Below, in pieces: positions 8,396-17,577 of a stretch of 64,000 nt of DNA. The notes below the pieces were generated by a model. The model ran no database searches, was not told the origin of the DNA, and was given only the letters and a program-made list of their open reading frames with translations. The stretch lies in NCBI RefSeq assembly GCF_015206815.1, contig NZ_JADEXZ010000004.1, positions 62,001 through 126,000 of the forward strand. The letters are read 5' to 3'. The stretch's first letter is position 1. Each line of letters opens with the position of its first letter. The DNA comes from Fortiea sp. LEGE XX443. Lineage in GTDB: Bacteria; Cyanobacteriota; Cyanobacteriia; Cyanobacteriales; Nostocaceae. The position numbers and the translations under genes were made by a program.

Positions 8396-10141
8396 ATGTT
8401 GCTTGGTCTGCGAATCGAAAACTTTGCCCTGATTGACCAACTGGAACTAGAATTTGGTGCTGGGCTAAATGTCTTAACAGGTGAAACAGGTGCAGGAAAA
8501 TCGATTATCTTAGATGCCATTGATGCAGCCTTGGGTGGTAAAGTCTCCAGTCGAGTTATTCGGACTGGAACAAATCGGGCAATGGTAGAAGCAAGTTTTA
8601 AATTTAATCATGCCTTAGCCGCTTGGTTGACTGAACAGGAAATAGATTTAATTGATGATAATTCAGTAGTAATTAGCCGAGAAATTACAGCCACAAGTAC
8701 CAATATTCGCAGTCGATCGCGGGTGAATGGTGTGTTAGTCAATCGACAAATCATGATAGGATTGCGCGATCGCCTAGTGGAAATTACGGCTCAAGGTCAA
8801 ACTGTCCAAGTCGGACAACCTGCACAAGTCCGGGAATGGCTGGATTTATACGGTGGTGACGCTTTAATGCAGCAGCGTCTATTGATTACTACAGCTTATG
8901 CTGCTTACCAACAAGCCCATCTCGCTTTAGAAAAACGCCGCACATCCGAACGGGAACGCTTGCAACAACTGGACTTGTTAACCTATCAAGTCCAGGAATT
9001 GACAACAGCCAACCTCAACGAACCGCAAGAATTAGAACAACTGACACAAGAACGGGAACGCTTAAATCACGTCGTTGATTTGCAACAGATGAGTTACAAA
9101 GTCTATCAGGCTTTGTATCAAAACGACGGTGAAACCCCAGCCGCAGCAGACTTATTAGGAGACAGCGAAGCCACCTTAAACGACATGGTGGAATATGATA
9201 GCCAACTGCAACCACTATTAGAATTGGTGAGAGATGCACAAACAGCAGTCGCAGAAGTAGGACGACAGATTAACGCCTACGGTGACAGTTTAGAAGCAGA
9301 TCCGCAAAGGTTAGAAGAAGTAGAAGAACGGATTAGGGAATTAAAGCAAATTTGTCGTAAGTACGGGCCGACACTTACAGAAGCGATCGCTTATTACCAA
9401 CGCATCCAACAAGAATTAGCAGAACTAAACGATAGTGAACAATCTATCGAAAGTTTAGAACAACAAGAAACGGCGTATTTTGATAAACTGACTCAAGCTT
9501 GCCAAAAGTTAACTAAACTGCGTCGCCAAGCTGCGACTAATTTAGAATCCCGCTTGATATCAGAACTAAAGCCTCTGGCGATGGAAAAGGTACAGTTTCA
9601 AGTTGATATAGTACCCATTATCCCAACTGCGGCTGGTGCAGATAAAATTACCTTTGTTTTTAGTCCCAACCCTGGCGAACCATTGCAACCATTGACAGAA
9701 ATTGCCTCTGGTGGGGAAATGAGCCGCTTTTTACTAGCACTAAAAGCTTGTTTTTCTCAAGCAGACTCCGCGGGGACATTGGTATTTGATGAAATTGATG
9801 TCGGTGTTTCTGGGAGAGTAGCCCAAGCGATCGCTGAAAAATTATATCAACTCGGTCAAAACCATCAAGTATTATGTGTGACGCACCAACCTTTAGTAGC
9901 GGCGATGGCTGATCGACATTTCCGAGTTGATAAGCAAACTATTACCCAAGGTAAAGGTAAGAAAACCAACAATGGCAACACTGAACAGCGGACTGTTGTG
10001 CGAGTTACTCATTTAGATGACTTAAATACTCGTCGGGAAGAACTAGCGCAATTAGCAGGTGGTAAATCTGCAATAGAAGCGATCGCTTTTGCCGAGTCTC
10101 TGCTGTTACAAGCTGCAAACCATCGCCGTCAAGAATTATAA
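8396..10141 (+). CDS. recN: DNA repair protein RecN
   Basis: SMC-like ATPase of double-strand break repair, which helps bring broken ends together for recombination. Seen: N-terminal LRIENFALIDQLELEF with Walker A GETGAGKS at 29-36; a long coiled-coil centre (about 150-370); the ABC signature ASGGEMSRFLLALK; and Walker B LVFDEIDVGVSG. Length 581 residues, normal. The ATG at 8396 is preferred over a TTG three bases earlier because GGGAG (8384-8388) then lies at 7 bases. The gene is followed after 71 bases by the Bell/NLR pair, probably by chance. Confidence 0.95.
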   Translation: MLLGLRIENFALIDQLELEFGAGLNVLTGETGAGKSIILDAIDAALGGKVSSRVIRTGTNRAMVEASFKFNHALAAWLTEQEIDLIDDNSVVISREITATSTNIRSRSRVNGVLVNRQIMIGLRDRLVEITAQGQTVQVGQPAQVREWLDLYGGDALMQQRLLITTAYAAYQQAHLALEKRRTSERERLQQLDLLTYQVQELTTANLNEPQELEQLTQERERLNHVVDLQQMSYKVYQALYQNDGETPAAADLLGDSEATLNDMVEYDSQLQPLLELVRDAQTAVAEVGRQINAYGDSLEADPQRLEEVEERIRELKQICRKYGPTLTEAIAYYQRIQQELAELNDSEQSIESLEQQETAYFDKLTQACQKLTKLRRQAATNLESRLISELKPLAMEKVQFQVDIVPIIPTAAGADKITFVFSPNPGEPLQPLTEIASGGEMSRFLLALKACFSQADSAGTLVFDEIDVGVSGRVAQAIAEKLYQLGQNHQVLCVTHQPLVAAMADRHFRVDKQTITQGKGKKTNNGNTEQRTVVRVTHLDDLNTRREELAQLAGGKSAIEAIAFAESLLLQAANHRRQEL

Positions 10142-10212
10142 GCATCAGTAATTTTACGAGTAGACTATACACATAACATTTTTACACTATCAACTTAATT
10201 TGTAGTGGATTT

Positions 10213-10638
10213 ATGATAACTGTGAGCTTGACTACTGTAGCTACTGCGATCGCAAATATACTCTGGACTAAAGCACAGGAGAAAATTGGCGAAAATCTTG
10301 GTGATGTTTTATGGACTGCTCCTGGTAAGTTGATAGAATTGCTGCGCCGAAAGAATAAAGTACCGTCTCTTACCAGTAATGAACCGCAGCCTTTAGATTA
10401 TGGTCAAGCAGTGCTGGAACTGACACAAGCAGCACAAGACCCCGAAATTGCTCAAGCTGTTGTGGAAGTGGAAGCAGCAGTTAATAATGATCAGTCTGAG
10501 GCTGCTAAGGAAATTAAAAATAAAGCAGCAGAAATCCAGTCTCAGCCTTCAGTTGTTAATAACTTTGCGAAGTTAGCAGACAAAATTGGGCAAGTTGTCA
10601 TTGGTGGTACTGGTACAATCGAAAACATGACGTTTTGA
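10213..10638 (+). CDS. Predicted Bell-type effector with C-terminal amyloid-signalling motif
   Basis: 141 residues. The N-terminal ~50 residues form an amphipathic or hydrophobic helical region (VTTVATAIANILWTK, then IGENLGDVLWTAPGKLIELL), like the Bell domains described as presumed membrane-targeting effectors next to bacterial NLRs. A charged helical linker (DYGQAVLELTQAAQDPEIAQ) follows. The last 26 residues (116-141) read NNFAKLADKIG...GGTGTIENMTF and match residues 6-30 of the downstream NLR, sharing KLADKIG exactly. Such matched motifs (BASS) are the signature of prion-like effector activation in the literature on bacterial NLRs. It ends 18 bases before the NLR start, so the two are almost surely co-transcribed. 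Function inferred, not shown. Confidence 0.7.
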   Translation: MITVSLTTVATAIANILWTKAQEKIGENLGDVLWTAPGKLIELLRRKNKVPSLTSNEPQPLDYGQAVLELTQAAQDPEIAQAVVEVEAAVNNDQSEAAKEIKNKAAEIQSQPSVVNNFAKLADKIGQVVIGGTGTIENMTF

Positions 10639-10656
10639 TAAAGGCATGGCTAATTT

Positions 10657-13600
10657 ATGCCTGAAGACTCTGGCAAGTTAGCAGACAAAATTGGGGCTTA
10701 TGCTGGTTATGGCGGTACAGTTAACATAAATAATCTGACAGTTAATGCTTTAGCTAGTTCTGAAGTTATTAGTTTTACATTGGCAGACTGGCGTGAGATT
10801 TGCATCGCTATGCTGAACAGTCAGCACGAAGCAGCAATACTCAGACGCAAAGCAACAGAACGAGGTTTTGAAGTTAACGTTTATGTTCCCTTGGGGTTGG
10901 TGGAACGCAAACAGCAGCAACGCCGACAGCTAGATGAACAGCGAGACAGGGAAAATGTTTATGAATTAACTCAAGAAGTCATAGTCAAAAACTATGAACA
11001 TGACACATTTTTGCAAGAAGTAATTACACCACAGCCAAGCGGAAATAATAAACATATTGCAATTATTGGTGAACCGGGAGCAGGTAAGACTACTTTATTG
11101 AGTACCATTGCTTCCTTTATTAATAAAGACAACACTCAAGATTTACCTATCTTTATTTCTCTCGCCAATTTACAGGAAAGAACTATTGAGGAATATTTAC
11201 TCAAGCAATGGCTTCCTGAAGCGATGAGATTAGTTAAATCTGATGTTATCGTCACGCCAGAAATTGAACGTCAATTACTTGCTTGTTTTGGTAAACAGAA
11301 AGTTTGGTTACTGTTAGATGGCGTAGATGAAATGGGTGAAAATTCACCTGTGCAAGCCTTAGCCAAAATTAATCGAGAACTGACAGCATCTTTGAGACAG
11401 GCGCGGGTGGTGTTAACTTGTCGCTTAAATGTTTGGGATGCCCAGATTAATAATACACTTACTGGATTTGATACTTATAAAACTCAAGAGTTTAAACCAG
11501 AACAAATTGATGAATTTATTAATGAGTGGTTTGAGCGTGCTGGCAATTTAGCAAAAGGGAAGACACTACAGGATAAGTTAAAAGCAACTCAGCATGAAAA
11601 TATTCGTAAGTTGGTAACAAATCCTCTGCGCTTATCGCTGTTGTGTCAGACATTCGATTTGGATAAGCAGGGAGAATTGCCAGAAACGAAAGCAGCACTT
11701 TATCAGAGGTTTACCCGTTATTTCTATGAATGGAAATCAGCGTTATTTCCTAAGTTGTGTGCCTCTGATGATTTAAAGGATAAATTACACCAAGCTTTAA
11801 GCAAATTAGCTTTTGCAGGTATTAACAGTAGTGCGCGGTTTCGCTTGCCGAGCAGTTTAGCAAGTCAAGCAATGGGTGAGAGATTATTTAAATTAGGTTG
11901 TGATATTGGCTGGTTAAATTTAGTAGATAGAGTAGCTGAAACTGAGGAGGGAGTTTATGCTTTCTTTCATCCTAACTTTCAAGAATATTTTGCAGCCTTA
12001 AATGTGAATGATTGGCATGAGTTTCTCAATCATGTTCCTCACAACCCAGCACAAGGAACTTACCGCATTTTTGAACCACAATGGAGAGAGGTTATTTTGC
12101 TATGGTTAGGACGACCAGAAGAAAATTTAAAACGGCAAAAGCAAAAGTTTATTAATGCTTTAGTCAATTTTAAAGATGGATGTGGTCAGTGGAATAGGAA
12201 AGATGTAGACAAGGGTTTTTATGAATATCGCGCCTACTTTTTAGCGGTTGTGGGAATTGCCGAGTTTAAAGATTGTTCTCAAGCAGATGAAATAGTAGCA
12301 CAAATTATCAAATGGGACTTTGGCTATTCATCTAAAAAACAGAATTGGGTAAAATTTCTGGAGCCAATTCAAGAGGAAGCTAGATCAGCACTGCAACAAA
12401 CAGAACGGATAAGAGCAATAGCACCTTTGGAGCGAGTGCTACAATCAACAAATCTGGATAATGACACTCGTAGATATGTAGCATATAGGTTAGGGAAAAT
12501 CGACCCCAGCAATGAAACAATGATCGCATCCTTAGTGGAAGTACTACAAGCCACATCTGCGGATCACCACACTCGTTTGCGAGTGGCACAAAGCGAAGCA
12601 AGTAGCAAAGGCCATCGCGTAAGTTTATTTTTTCCCGTAGCAAAAAGTTTAGAGAGAATTGGCAAAGACAATGAAGCGGTAATCGCAGCCTTGGCTCAAT
12701 TACTGCAATTCACAACAGTGGATGAAGACACTCATTTAGAGGCAATAAAGATATTAGGGAAAATTGGCATAGACAATGCAACAGCGATCGCAGCTTTGGC
12801 GCAAGTACTACAATCGTCTGATGTAAGCGAATCTATACTTAGGCGGGCAGTACAAAGCTTGGGGGAAATTGCTCCAGGTGATGAAACTGCGATCGCAGCC
12901 TTGGCTCAATTACTGCAATCCACAACAGTGGATGAAAACACCCGTCATAGCGTAAGATATTGTTTAGAAAAAATCGGTATGGGTAATAAAGTTGCGATCG
13001 CCGCTTTAGTGCAACTTCTAAAATCACCAGATGTGAGCGACTCCACCCTTAGAAGTGCAGTAGAAAGCTTACAGAAAATTGATCCAGGCAATGAAACAGT
13101 AATTCTTGCTTTGGTGCGGGTGGTGCAATCTGCAACTGCGGATCACTACAACCGTTTAGAGGCATTCGAGAGTTTAGAGAAAATTGACCCAGGAAATGAA
13201 TTTGCGATCCCAGCCTTGTTACAACTACTGCAATCCACAACTGCTGATAATGTAACCCGTTGGCGTGTAGCACAAAGCTTAGAGAAAATCGGCAAAGGTA
13301 ATGAATTTGCGATCGCCGCCTTAGTGGAAGTTCTACAATCAAGTACTGTAGATGACACAATCTGTTCGCAGGCTACAAATATCTTAGAAAAAATCGGCAA
13401 AGGCAATGAATTTGCGATCGCATCGTTAGTAGAACTACTGCAATCAAGCAACGTAGATGATAAAGTCCGTTGGCGTGTAGCACAAAGCTTAGAGACAATA
13501 AACCCAGGCAATAAAACAGTAATTACCGCCTTAGAACAAGTGGTGCAATCTACAAGTTTGGATGACAATAACATCCGTTTGCAGGCAGCAACTATATTAG

Positions 13601-15081
13601 GAAGAACCGACTCGGGCAATCAGATTGCGATCAACGCCTTGGTGAAGCTGCTGCGATCAAAAACAGTCGATAACAACACCTGTCAATCGATAGCATACCG
13701 CTTAAGGGAAATCAGTACAGACAATGGAACAGCGATCACTATCTTGGAACAACGGTTACAATTCTCAACTCTGAATAACAAAATTCGTCGTCGGTTAGCA
13801 GAAAGCTTAGGGATAATCGATCCAGGTAATAAAATAGCGATTTCTGCCTTGGTGGATTTGCTGCAATCCACAACTGTGAATGACAGAACTCGTGAGAAGG
13901 CAGCATATAGCTTAGAGGAAATCGGCACAGGTAATGAATTTATGATCGCTACCTTGGAACCAGTGCTACAATCCTTAACTCTCAATAACAAAATTCGTCG
14001 TCGGTTAGCAGAAAGCTTAGGGATAATCGATCCAGGTAATAAAGTGGCGATTTCTGCCTTGGTAGATTTGCTGCAATCAACTACTGTGGATGACAAAACC
14101 CATCAAGATGCAGCATATAACTTAGAGAAAATCGGTACAGGTGATGAATTTATGATCGCTACCTTGGAACCAGTGCTACAATCCTTAACTCTCAATAACA
14201 AAATTCGTGGTCGGTTAGCAGAAAATTTAGGCAAAATCGATCCAGGGAATAAAGTGGCGATTTCTGCCTTGGTAGATTTGCTGCAATCAACTACTGTGGA
14301 TGACAAAACCCATCAAGATGCAGCATATAACTTAGAGGAAATCGGTACAGGTGATGAATTTGCGATCGCTTCTTTGGTGAAAGTACTGGAATCAAAAACT
14401 GTAGATAACAAAAACCGTAGTTACGCAGCAAGTATATTAGGAAAAATCGACCCAGGCAATAAAATAGCGATTTCTGCCTTGATGAAAGTGCTAGAATCCA
14501 AAACGCTGGATGACGACACCCGTGAGTATGCAAAAGATAGCTTAAAAGAAATTGGCACAGGCCATGATTTTGCGATATCTGCTTTAGTCCAACTAATGCA
14601 ATCAACAACGCTGGATAAAAAAATCCGTTTGTGGGCAAAAGATAGCTTAGAGGAAATTGCTATAGGTAATCAAACAGCGATTTCTACCTTAGAAAAAGTG
14701 CTGAAATCAATCCCTGTCAATAACTCTAGAGATAATGATCCTACCCGTTGGTTGGCAGCAGATAGCTTATGGAAAATCAATCCAGGTAATAAAGAAGCAA
14801 TCTTGGCTTTGGTGTATTTGCTGCAAACTAGTGTGAATAAATATCCTCCTAGACGGGCAGCAGAAAGCTTAGAAGAATTTCTACAGAATAACGAAGATCG
14901 TTTTCAAGCAGTCAAAGCTTTAAGTAATTATTGGCAACTAGATGGTGAATACTACGATTTAGCCTGGAAATGCGCCCAGAATATGCCTTACTCCGATTTC
15001 TATCAAGCTTGGCATCATCATAATTTTGCCACTCGCACAATGCGAAGCTTAAAGAAAATCCTCTTCACCAGAATCATTTAA
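10657..15081 (+). CDS. NACHT NLR-type NTPase with N-terminal amyloid motif and HEAT-like repeats
   Basis: 1474 residues. N-terminus (6-30) carries a short motif, KLADKIG followed by GYGGTVNINNLTVN, matching the C-terminus of the preceding small gene. A linker ends in charged residues (about 45-115). NACHT ATPase: Walker A GEPGAGKTT at 138-146, Walker B LLLDGVDE at 218-225, sensor VVLTCRLNVWD, and a winged-helix-like part to about 480 (HPNFQEYFAAL). Residues 580-1405 hold about 23 HEAT-like repeats of 35 residues, consensus AIAALVQLLQS..VDD.TR..AA.SLEKI.PGN. This is the usual NLR layout: effector motif, oligomerising switch, sensor repeats. An 18-residue insert (644-661) interrupts the second repeat. 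A role in antiviral or programmed-death immunity is inferred. Confidence 0.85.
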   Translation: MPEDSGKLADKIGAYAGYGGTVNINNLTVNALASSEVISFTLADWREICIAMLNSQHEAAILRRKATERGFEVNVYVPLGLVERKQQQRRQLDEQRDRENVYELTQEVIVKNYEHDTFLQEVITPQPSGNNKHIAIIGEPGAGKTTLLSTIASFINKDNTQDLPIFISLANLQERTIEEYLLKQWLPEAMRLVKSDVIVTPEIERQLLACFGKQKVWLLLDGVDEMGENSPVQALAKINRELTASLRQARVVLTCRLNVWDAQINNTLTGFDTYKTQEFKPEQIDEFINEWFERAGNLAKGKTLQDKLKATQHENIRKLVTNPLRLSLLCQTFDLDKQGELPETKAALYQRFTRYFYEWKSALFPKLCASDDLKDKLHQALSKLAFAGINSSARFRLPSSLASQAMGERLFKLGCDIGWLNLVDRVAETEEGVYAFFHPNFQEYFAALNVNDWHEFLNHVPHNPAQGTYRIFEPQWREVILLWLGRPEENLKRQKQKFINALVNFKDGCGQWNRKDVDKGFYEYRAYFLAVVGIAEFKDCSQADEIVAQIIKWDFGYSSKKQNWVKFLEPIQEEARSALQQTERIRAIAPLERVLQSTNLDNDTRRYVAYRLGKIDPSNETMIASLVEVLQATSADHHTRLRVAQSEASSKGHRVSLFFPVAKSLERIGKDNEAVIAALAQLLQFTTVDEDTHLEAIKILGKIGIDNATAIAALAQVLQSSDVSESILRRAVQSLGEIAPGDETAIAALAQLLQSTTVDENTRHSVRYCLEKIGMGNKVAIAALVQLLKSPDVSDSTLRSAVESLQKIDPGNETVILALVRVVQSATADHYNRLEAFESLEKIDPGNEFAIPALLQLLQSTTADNVTRWRVAQSLEKIGKGNEFAIAALVEVLQSSTVDDTICSQATNILEKIGKGNEFAIASLVELLQSSNVDDKVRWRVAQSLETINPGNKTVITALEQVVQSTSLDDNNIRLQAATILGRTDSGNQIAINALVKLLRSKTVDNNTCQSIAYRLREISTDNGTAITILEQRLQFSTLNNKIRRRLAESLGIIDPGNKIAISALVDLLQSTTVNDRTREKAAYSLEEIGTGNEFMIATLEPVLQSLTLNNKIRRRLAESLGIIDPGNKVAISALVDLLQSTTVDDKTHQDAAYNLEKIGTGDEFMIATLEPVLQSLTLNNKIRGRLAENLGKIDPGNKVAISALVDLLQSTTVDDKTHQDAAYNLEEIGTGDEFAIASLVKVLESKTVDNKNRSYAASILGKIDPGNKIAISALMKVLESKTLDDDTREYAKDSLKEIGTGHDFAISALVQLMQSTTLDKKIRLWAKDSLEEIAIGNQTAISTLEKVLKSIPVNNSRDNDPTRWLAADSLWKINPGNKEAILALVYLLQTSVNKYPPRRAAESLEEFLQNNEDRFQAVKALSNYWQLDGEYYDLAWKCAQNMPYSDFYQAWHHHNFATRTMRSLKKILFTRII
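13951..14370 (+). repeat. Recent 210-bp tandem duplication within the NLR repeat array
   Basis: 13951-14160 and 14161-14370 are about 95% identical. Each codes for two 35-residue HEAT-like units (EFMIATLEPVLQS... and KVAISALVDLLQS...). Neighbouring units also share long identical runs, so the sensor array has been growing by slippage or unequal recombination. Confidence 0.85.
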
Positions 15082-15125
15082 GCACTTTTGCAGCCGCGAC
15101 GTTACAAATCAAGTCCCCATCGTAA

Positions 15126-15505
15126 CTACAGCTTACTCATTTGCTCCAAAGACAGACGAGGAAGTTACAAATATTGGTACGTTCACAACAACAGCTTGAG
15201 CATTTATTACAAACGCTGACTCATTTACTACAATTGCATCAGCATTTATAGCAATTGCTGTCGCATTCATAATAAATGCTTAAAATTTAAGCAAACGAAT
15301 TAAGCATTAATTATACATGGATACTCATTTGTAGCAATTGCTGTCGCATTCATAATAAATGCTTAAAATTTAAGCAAACAAATTAAGCATTAATTATAAA
15401 TGAATACTCATTTGCAGCAATTGCGTAAGCATTTACAATAATTGCTTGAATGTTAGTAACAACAGCTTGAGTCTTTGTAATTAATGCTTAAGCATTTGTA
15501 GCTTA
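15126..15505. repeat. Degenerate 21-bp repeat tract with an 83-bp tandem repeat
   Basis: From about 15126 to 15505 the sequence is built of degenerate 21-base units with consensus close to acaattgcttgagcatttat. Superimposed is an 83-bp direct repeat: 15251-15333, 15334-15416, and a partial third copy from 15417, nearly identical in the first two. Each holds palindromes (gcttaaaatttaagc and aattaagcattaatt). One plus-strand frame over the first part reads a leucine/histidine/glutamine heptad pattern (LEHLLQTLTHLLQL) before stops, so a decayed heptad-repeat coding region is possible. It fills the spacer between the NLR and the DUF29 genes. Confidence 0.8.
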
Positions 15506-15587
15506 TATCTATTAAGCGTTTATTTGTGGAGACGGTATTTATCCACGTTAAACTATTGCTAAAGCATTCTAAAATTTTTAATTGATT

Positions 15588-16043
15588 ATGACTCAATCAC
15601 CAGTAAAAACTCTTTATGTAACAGACTTTGCATTGTGGATTGATCAGACTGTCAATAGCTTAAAATCCCAAGATTATAGCAATGTAGACTGGGAAAACTT
15701 AATTGAGGAGATAGAAGGATTGGGGAAGAGAGATAGACGGGAGTTAGAAAGCCGTTTGACAACTTTATTTGAACACGCCTTAAAACGGAATTATGTAAAT
15801 TTACCAGAATGTTATGGTGGTTGGGAAGCAACAATTAGCCGTACACAACAAGAATTAAGCCGCATCCTTCGAGATTCCCCTAGTTTGCGTAATTATTTTT
15901 TAACTATATGCAATGAATGTTATCAAAATGCACACACAAACATGAGCAAGGAATATGAAACAAAGTTTCCTGATGATTATCCTTTTCCTAATGATGTAGA
16001 AACATTATTGCAACAAAACGGAGTTAATCTAAAGAATGTCTAA
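15588..16043 (+). CDS. DUF29 family protein
   Basis: 151 residues from ATG 15588 (MTQSPVKTLYVTDFALWIDQT). The pattern YVTDFALWIDQTV...LIEEIEGLGKRDRRELESRL...LFEHALK is diagnostic of DUF29, a helical family very abundant in cyanobacteria and of unknown function. A TTG two codons upstream is a less likely start. Overlaps the next gene, also DUF29, by 8 bases, which suggests translational coupling. Confidence 0.9.
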   Translation: MTQSPVKTLYVTDFALWIDQTVNSLKSQDYSNVDWENLIEEIEGLGKRDRRELESRLTTLFEHALKRNYVNLPECYGGWEATISRTQQELSRILRDSPSLRNYFLTICNECYQNAHTNMSKEYETKFPDDYPFPNDVETLLQQNGVNLKNV

Positions 16044-16503
16044 TAACCTATACGATCGCGATTTACAATATTGGATCGAGCAAACGATTCAACAGTTGCG
16101 GAATCGAGAATTTGAGTCACTCGACATTGAGCATTTAATTGAGGAACTGGTTGATTTGGGTAAAGCGGAGAAAAATGCTTTAAAGAGCAATTTGACTATT
16201 TTGTTGGCACATTTACTCAAGTTAATGGTTCAACACGATGTACCCGATATGATGAAAGGAAGTTGGTATGGTTCGGTGCTTGAACATCGTCAACGAGTTC
16301 TGAATAATTTGTCAGATACTCCTTCTCTCAAAAATTTTTTGGTAGAAGCAATAGAAAAAGCTTATGCAGATGGTCGAAAGCTGGCGATAAAAGAAAGTAA
16401 GTTGGCTAAATTTGGGGTGCGTGTCCCGGAAGAAAGTAAGTATCCAATAGTTTGTCCTTTTTCAGTCGAGCAAATTCTCAATGAGGATTTCTACGGGCTG
16501 TAA
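16036..16503 (+). CDS. DUF29 family protein, second copy
   Basis: 155 residues, starting inside the end of the previous DUF29 gene (8-base overlap). Same family pattern (LYDRDLQYWIEQTIQQL, HLIEELVDLGKAEKNALKSNL) but quite different in sequence from its neighbour, for example SWYGSVLEHRQRVLNNL in place of GGWEATISRTQQELSRI. The pair is therefore an old duplication or two independent acquisitions. Function unknown. Confidence 0.9.
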   Translation: MSNNLYDRDLQYWIEQTIQQLRNREFESLDIEHLIEELVDLGKAEKNALKSNLTILLAHLLKLMVQHDVPDMMKGSWYGSVLEHRQRVLNNLSDTPSLKNFLVEAIEKAYADGRKLAIKESKLAKFGVRVPEESKYPIVCPFSVEQILNEDFYGL

Positions 16504-16589
16504 TCGCTTGAGTAAATCAGTTTAGCAGATTTGATTAACAAACAGACCTCACAAATTCGTTTGCAACAACCCATCAGCCGGACTCGACA

Positions 16590-17270
16590 TCATATTGTAT
16601 CTGGATCGATATTTAACTCCCGCAGTTTTGCTGCAAGACGTTCTGCTTGTTGCTGTGCTTGTTGTGCAATTTCTTCCAGTGTGGGTACTAGTTGATGCTC
16701 TGGTGTAAAATAACGCAATAATCCATCATGAATACCCAGATACAATCCTAATTGTTGACTCCACAAATGCCCATGTTCATTTGGTTGCAGAGGTTGATAT
16801 TCTCCATCTAATAAATGAAACCCAGCTAATTCTAAGGTGTTAGGATCAAACCAAAAATAATCCGGTGTGCGGAATGTATCTTGATAAATTGTTTTCTTTA
16901 AATTTTTGTCTGTGTCAGCTGTGGAGTCAGATAAAATTTCAACGATGACATTGGGATATTTGCCATGTTCTTCCCAAACAACCCAACTTTTTCTGGTTTT
17001 ACGTTCGCATCCTAAGACTACAAAAAAGTCCGGCCCTCGGAAAAATTCTGACTTACGTTGATAGGGACTGTAGTAAATCGTCAAGTTTCCCGCCGCGTAG
17101 AAATCATTTCTATCTCGCCACAGCCATTCTAGGCAAGTTAACAGTAGGATGATTTGTCTAAGGTGTAGTTCGCTTTCCAAGGGTGGTTCATCACTGTATA
17201 TGTCACCAGGAGGAAATATAACATCCTGGCAGATGCCTGTTTGCGGATTTTTTTCTGGCGCAATAGTCAT
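16590..17270 (-). CDS. Uma2 family (DUF820) PD-(D/E)XK protein
   Basis: 226 residues. Contains FFRGPDFFVVLG, where the PD of the nuclease-like core sits, followed by WEEHGKYPNVIVEILSDSTADTDKNLKK with the E and K positions of the Uma2 family. A C-terminal alanine/glutamine-rich helix (EIAQQAQQQAERLAAKLRELNID) is usual in the cyanobacterial branch. These genes are very numerous in Nostoc, and their substrate is unknown. Transcribed away from the ATPase at 17578, with a hairpin in the shared upstream region. Confidence 0.9.
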   Translation of the reverse strand: MTIAPEKNPQTGICQDVIFPPGDIYSDEPPLESELHLRQIILLLTCLEWLWRDRNDFYAAGNLTIYYSPYQRKSEFFRGPDFFVVLGCERKTRKSWVVWEEHGKYPNVIVEILSDSTADTDKNLKKTIYQDTFRTPDYFWFDPNTLELAGFHLLDGEYQPLQPNEHGHLWSQQLGLYLGIHDGLLRYFTPEHQLVPTLEEIAQQAQQQAERLAAKLRELNIDPDTI

Positions 17271-17361
17271 AGGATGGATACGGCATCGAGTATGGCTTTA
17301 TTGTAACAGCGTTGTTTGAGGCGATCGCATTCTACCGCAGATAGTAAAAAAGCTTGAATCA

Positions 17362-17390
17362 AGCCCAAAGTTAAGTAACTTTGGCTGGGC
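17362..17390. promoter_or_regulatory. Hairpin in the divergent upstream region
   Basis: CAAAGTTA-ag-TAACTTTG with outer AGC/GCT pairing, between the divergently transcribed Uma2 gene and the ATPase gene. It could be a protein-binding palindrome or an RNA hairpin. No poly-T run follows closely. Confidence 0.35.
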
Positions 17391-17577
17391 TTTCGGACTT
17401 TTGTCATCACAATCAATCGATATCAAAGCTTTTGAGAGCCAATGCTATTTTGTATTCTGTCCTTAAAATTTGTATATAGAATTTATAAACTTAGTCAAAG
17501 TATATTTTACAATTTGCCGAAACATCCTTCATACTGTAAAGCAGTAATTATACGTAAAATTTCAGGAAGGGATGCCA

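Noticed and set aside
10213-10638. Antitoxin of a toxin-antitoxin pair with the NLR
   Set aside because: There is no DNA-binding domain, and the shared motif with the NLR is better explained by amyloid signalling.
12369-14638. Several minus-strand open frames across the NLR repeats
   Set aside because: They are the antisense reading of a periodic coding region, have no ribosome sites, and only mirror the 35-codon repeat.
15126-15505. CRISPR array
   Set aside because: The units are 21 and 83 bases and drift gradually. There are no equal-length repeats separated by unique spacers and no cas genes nearby.
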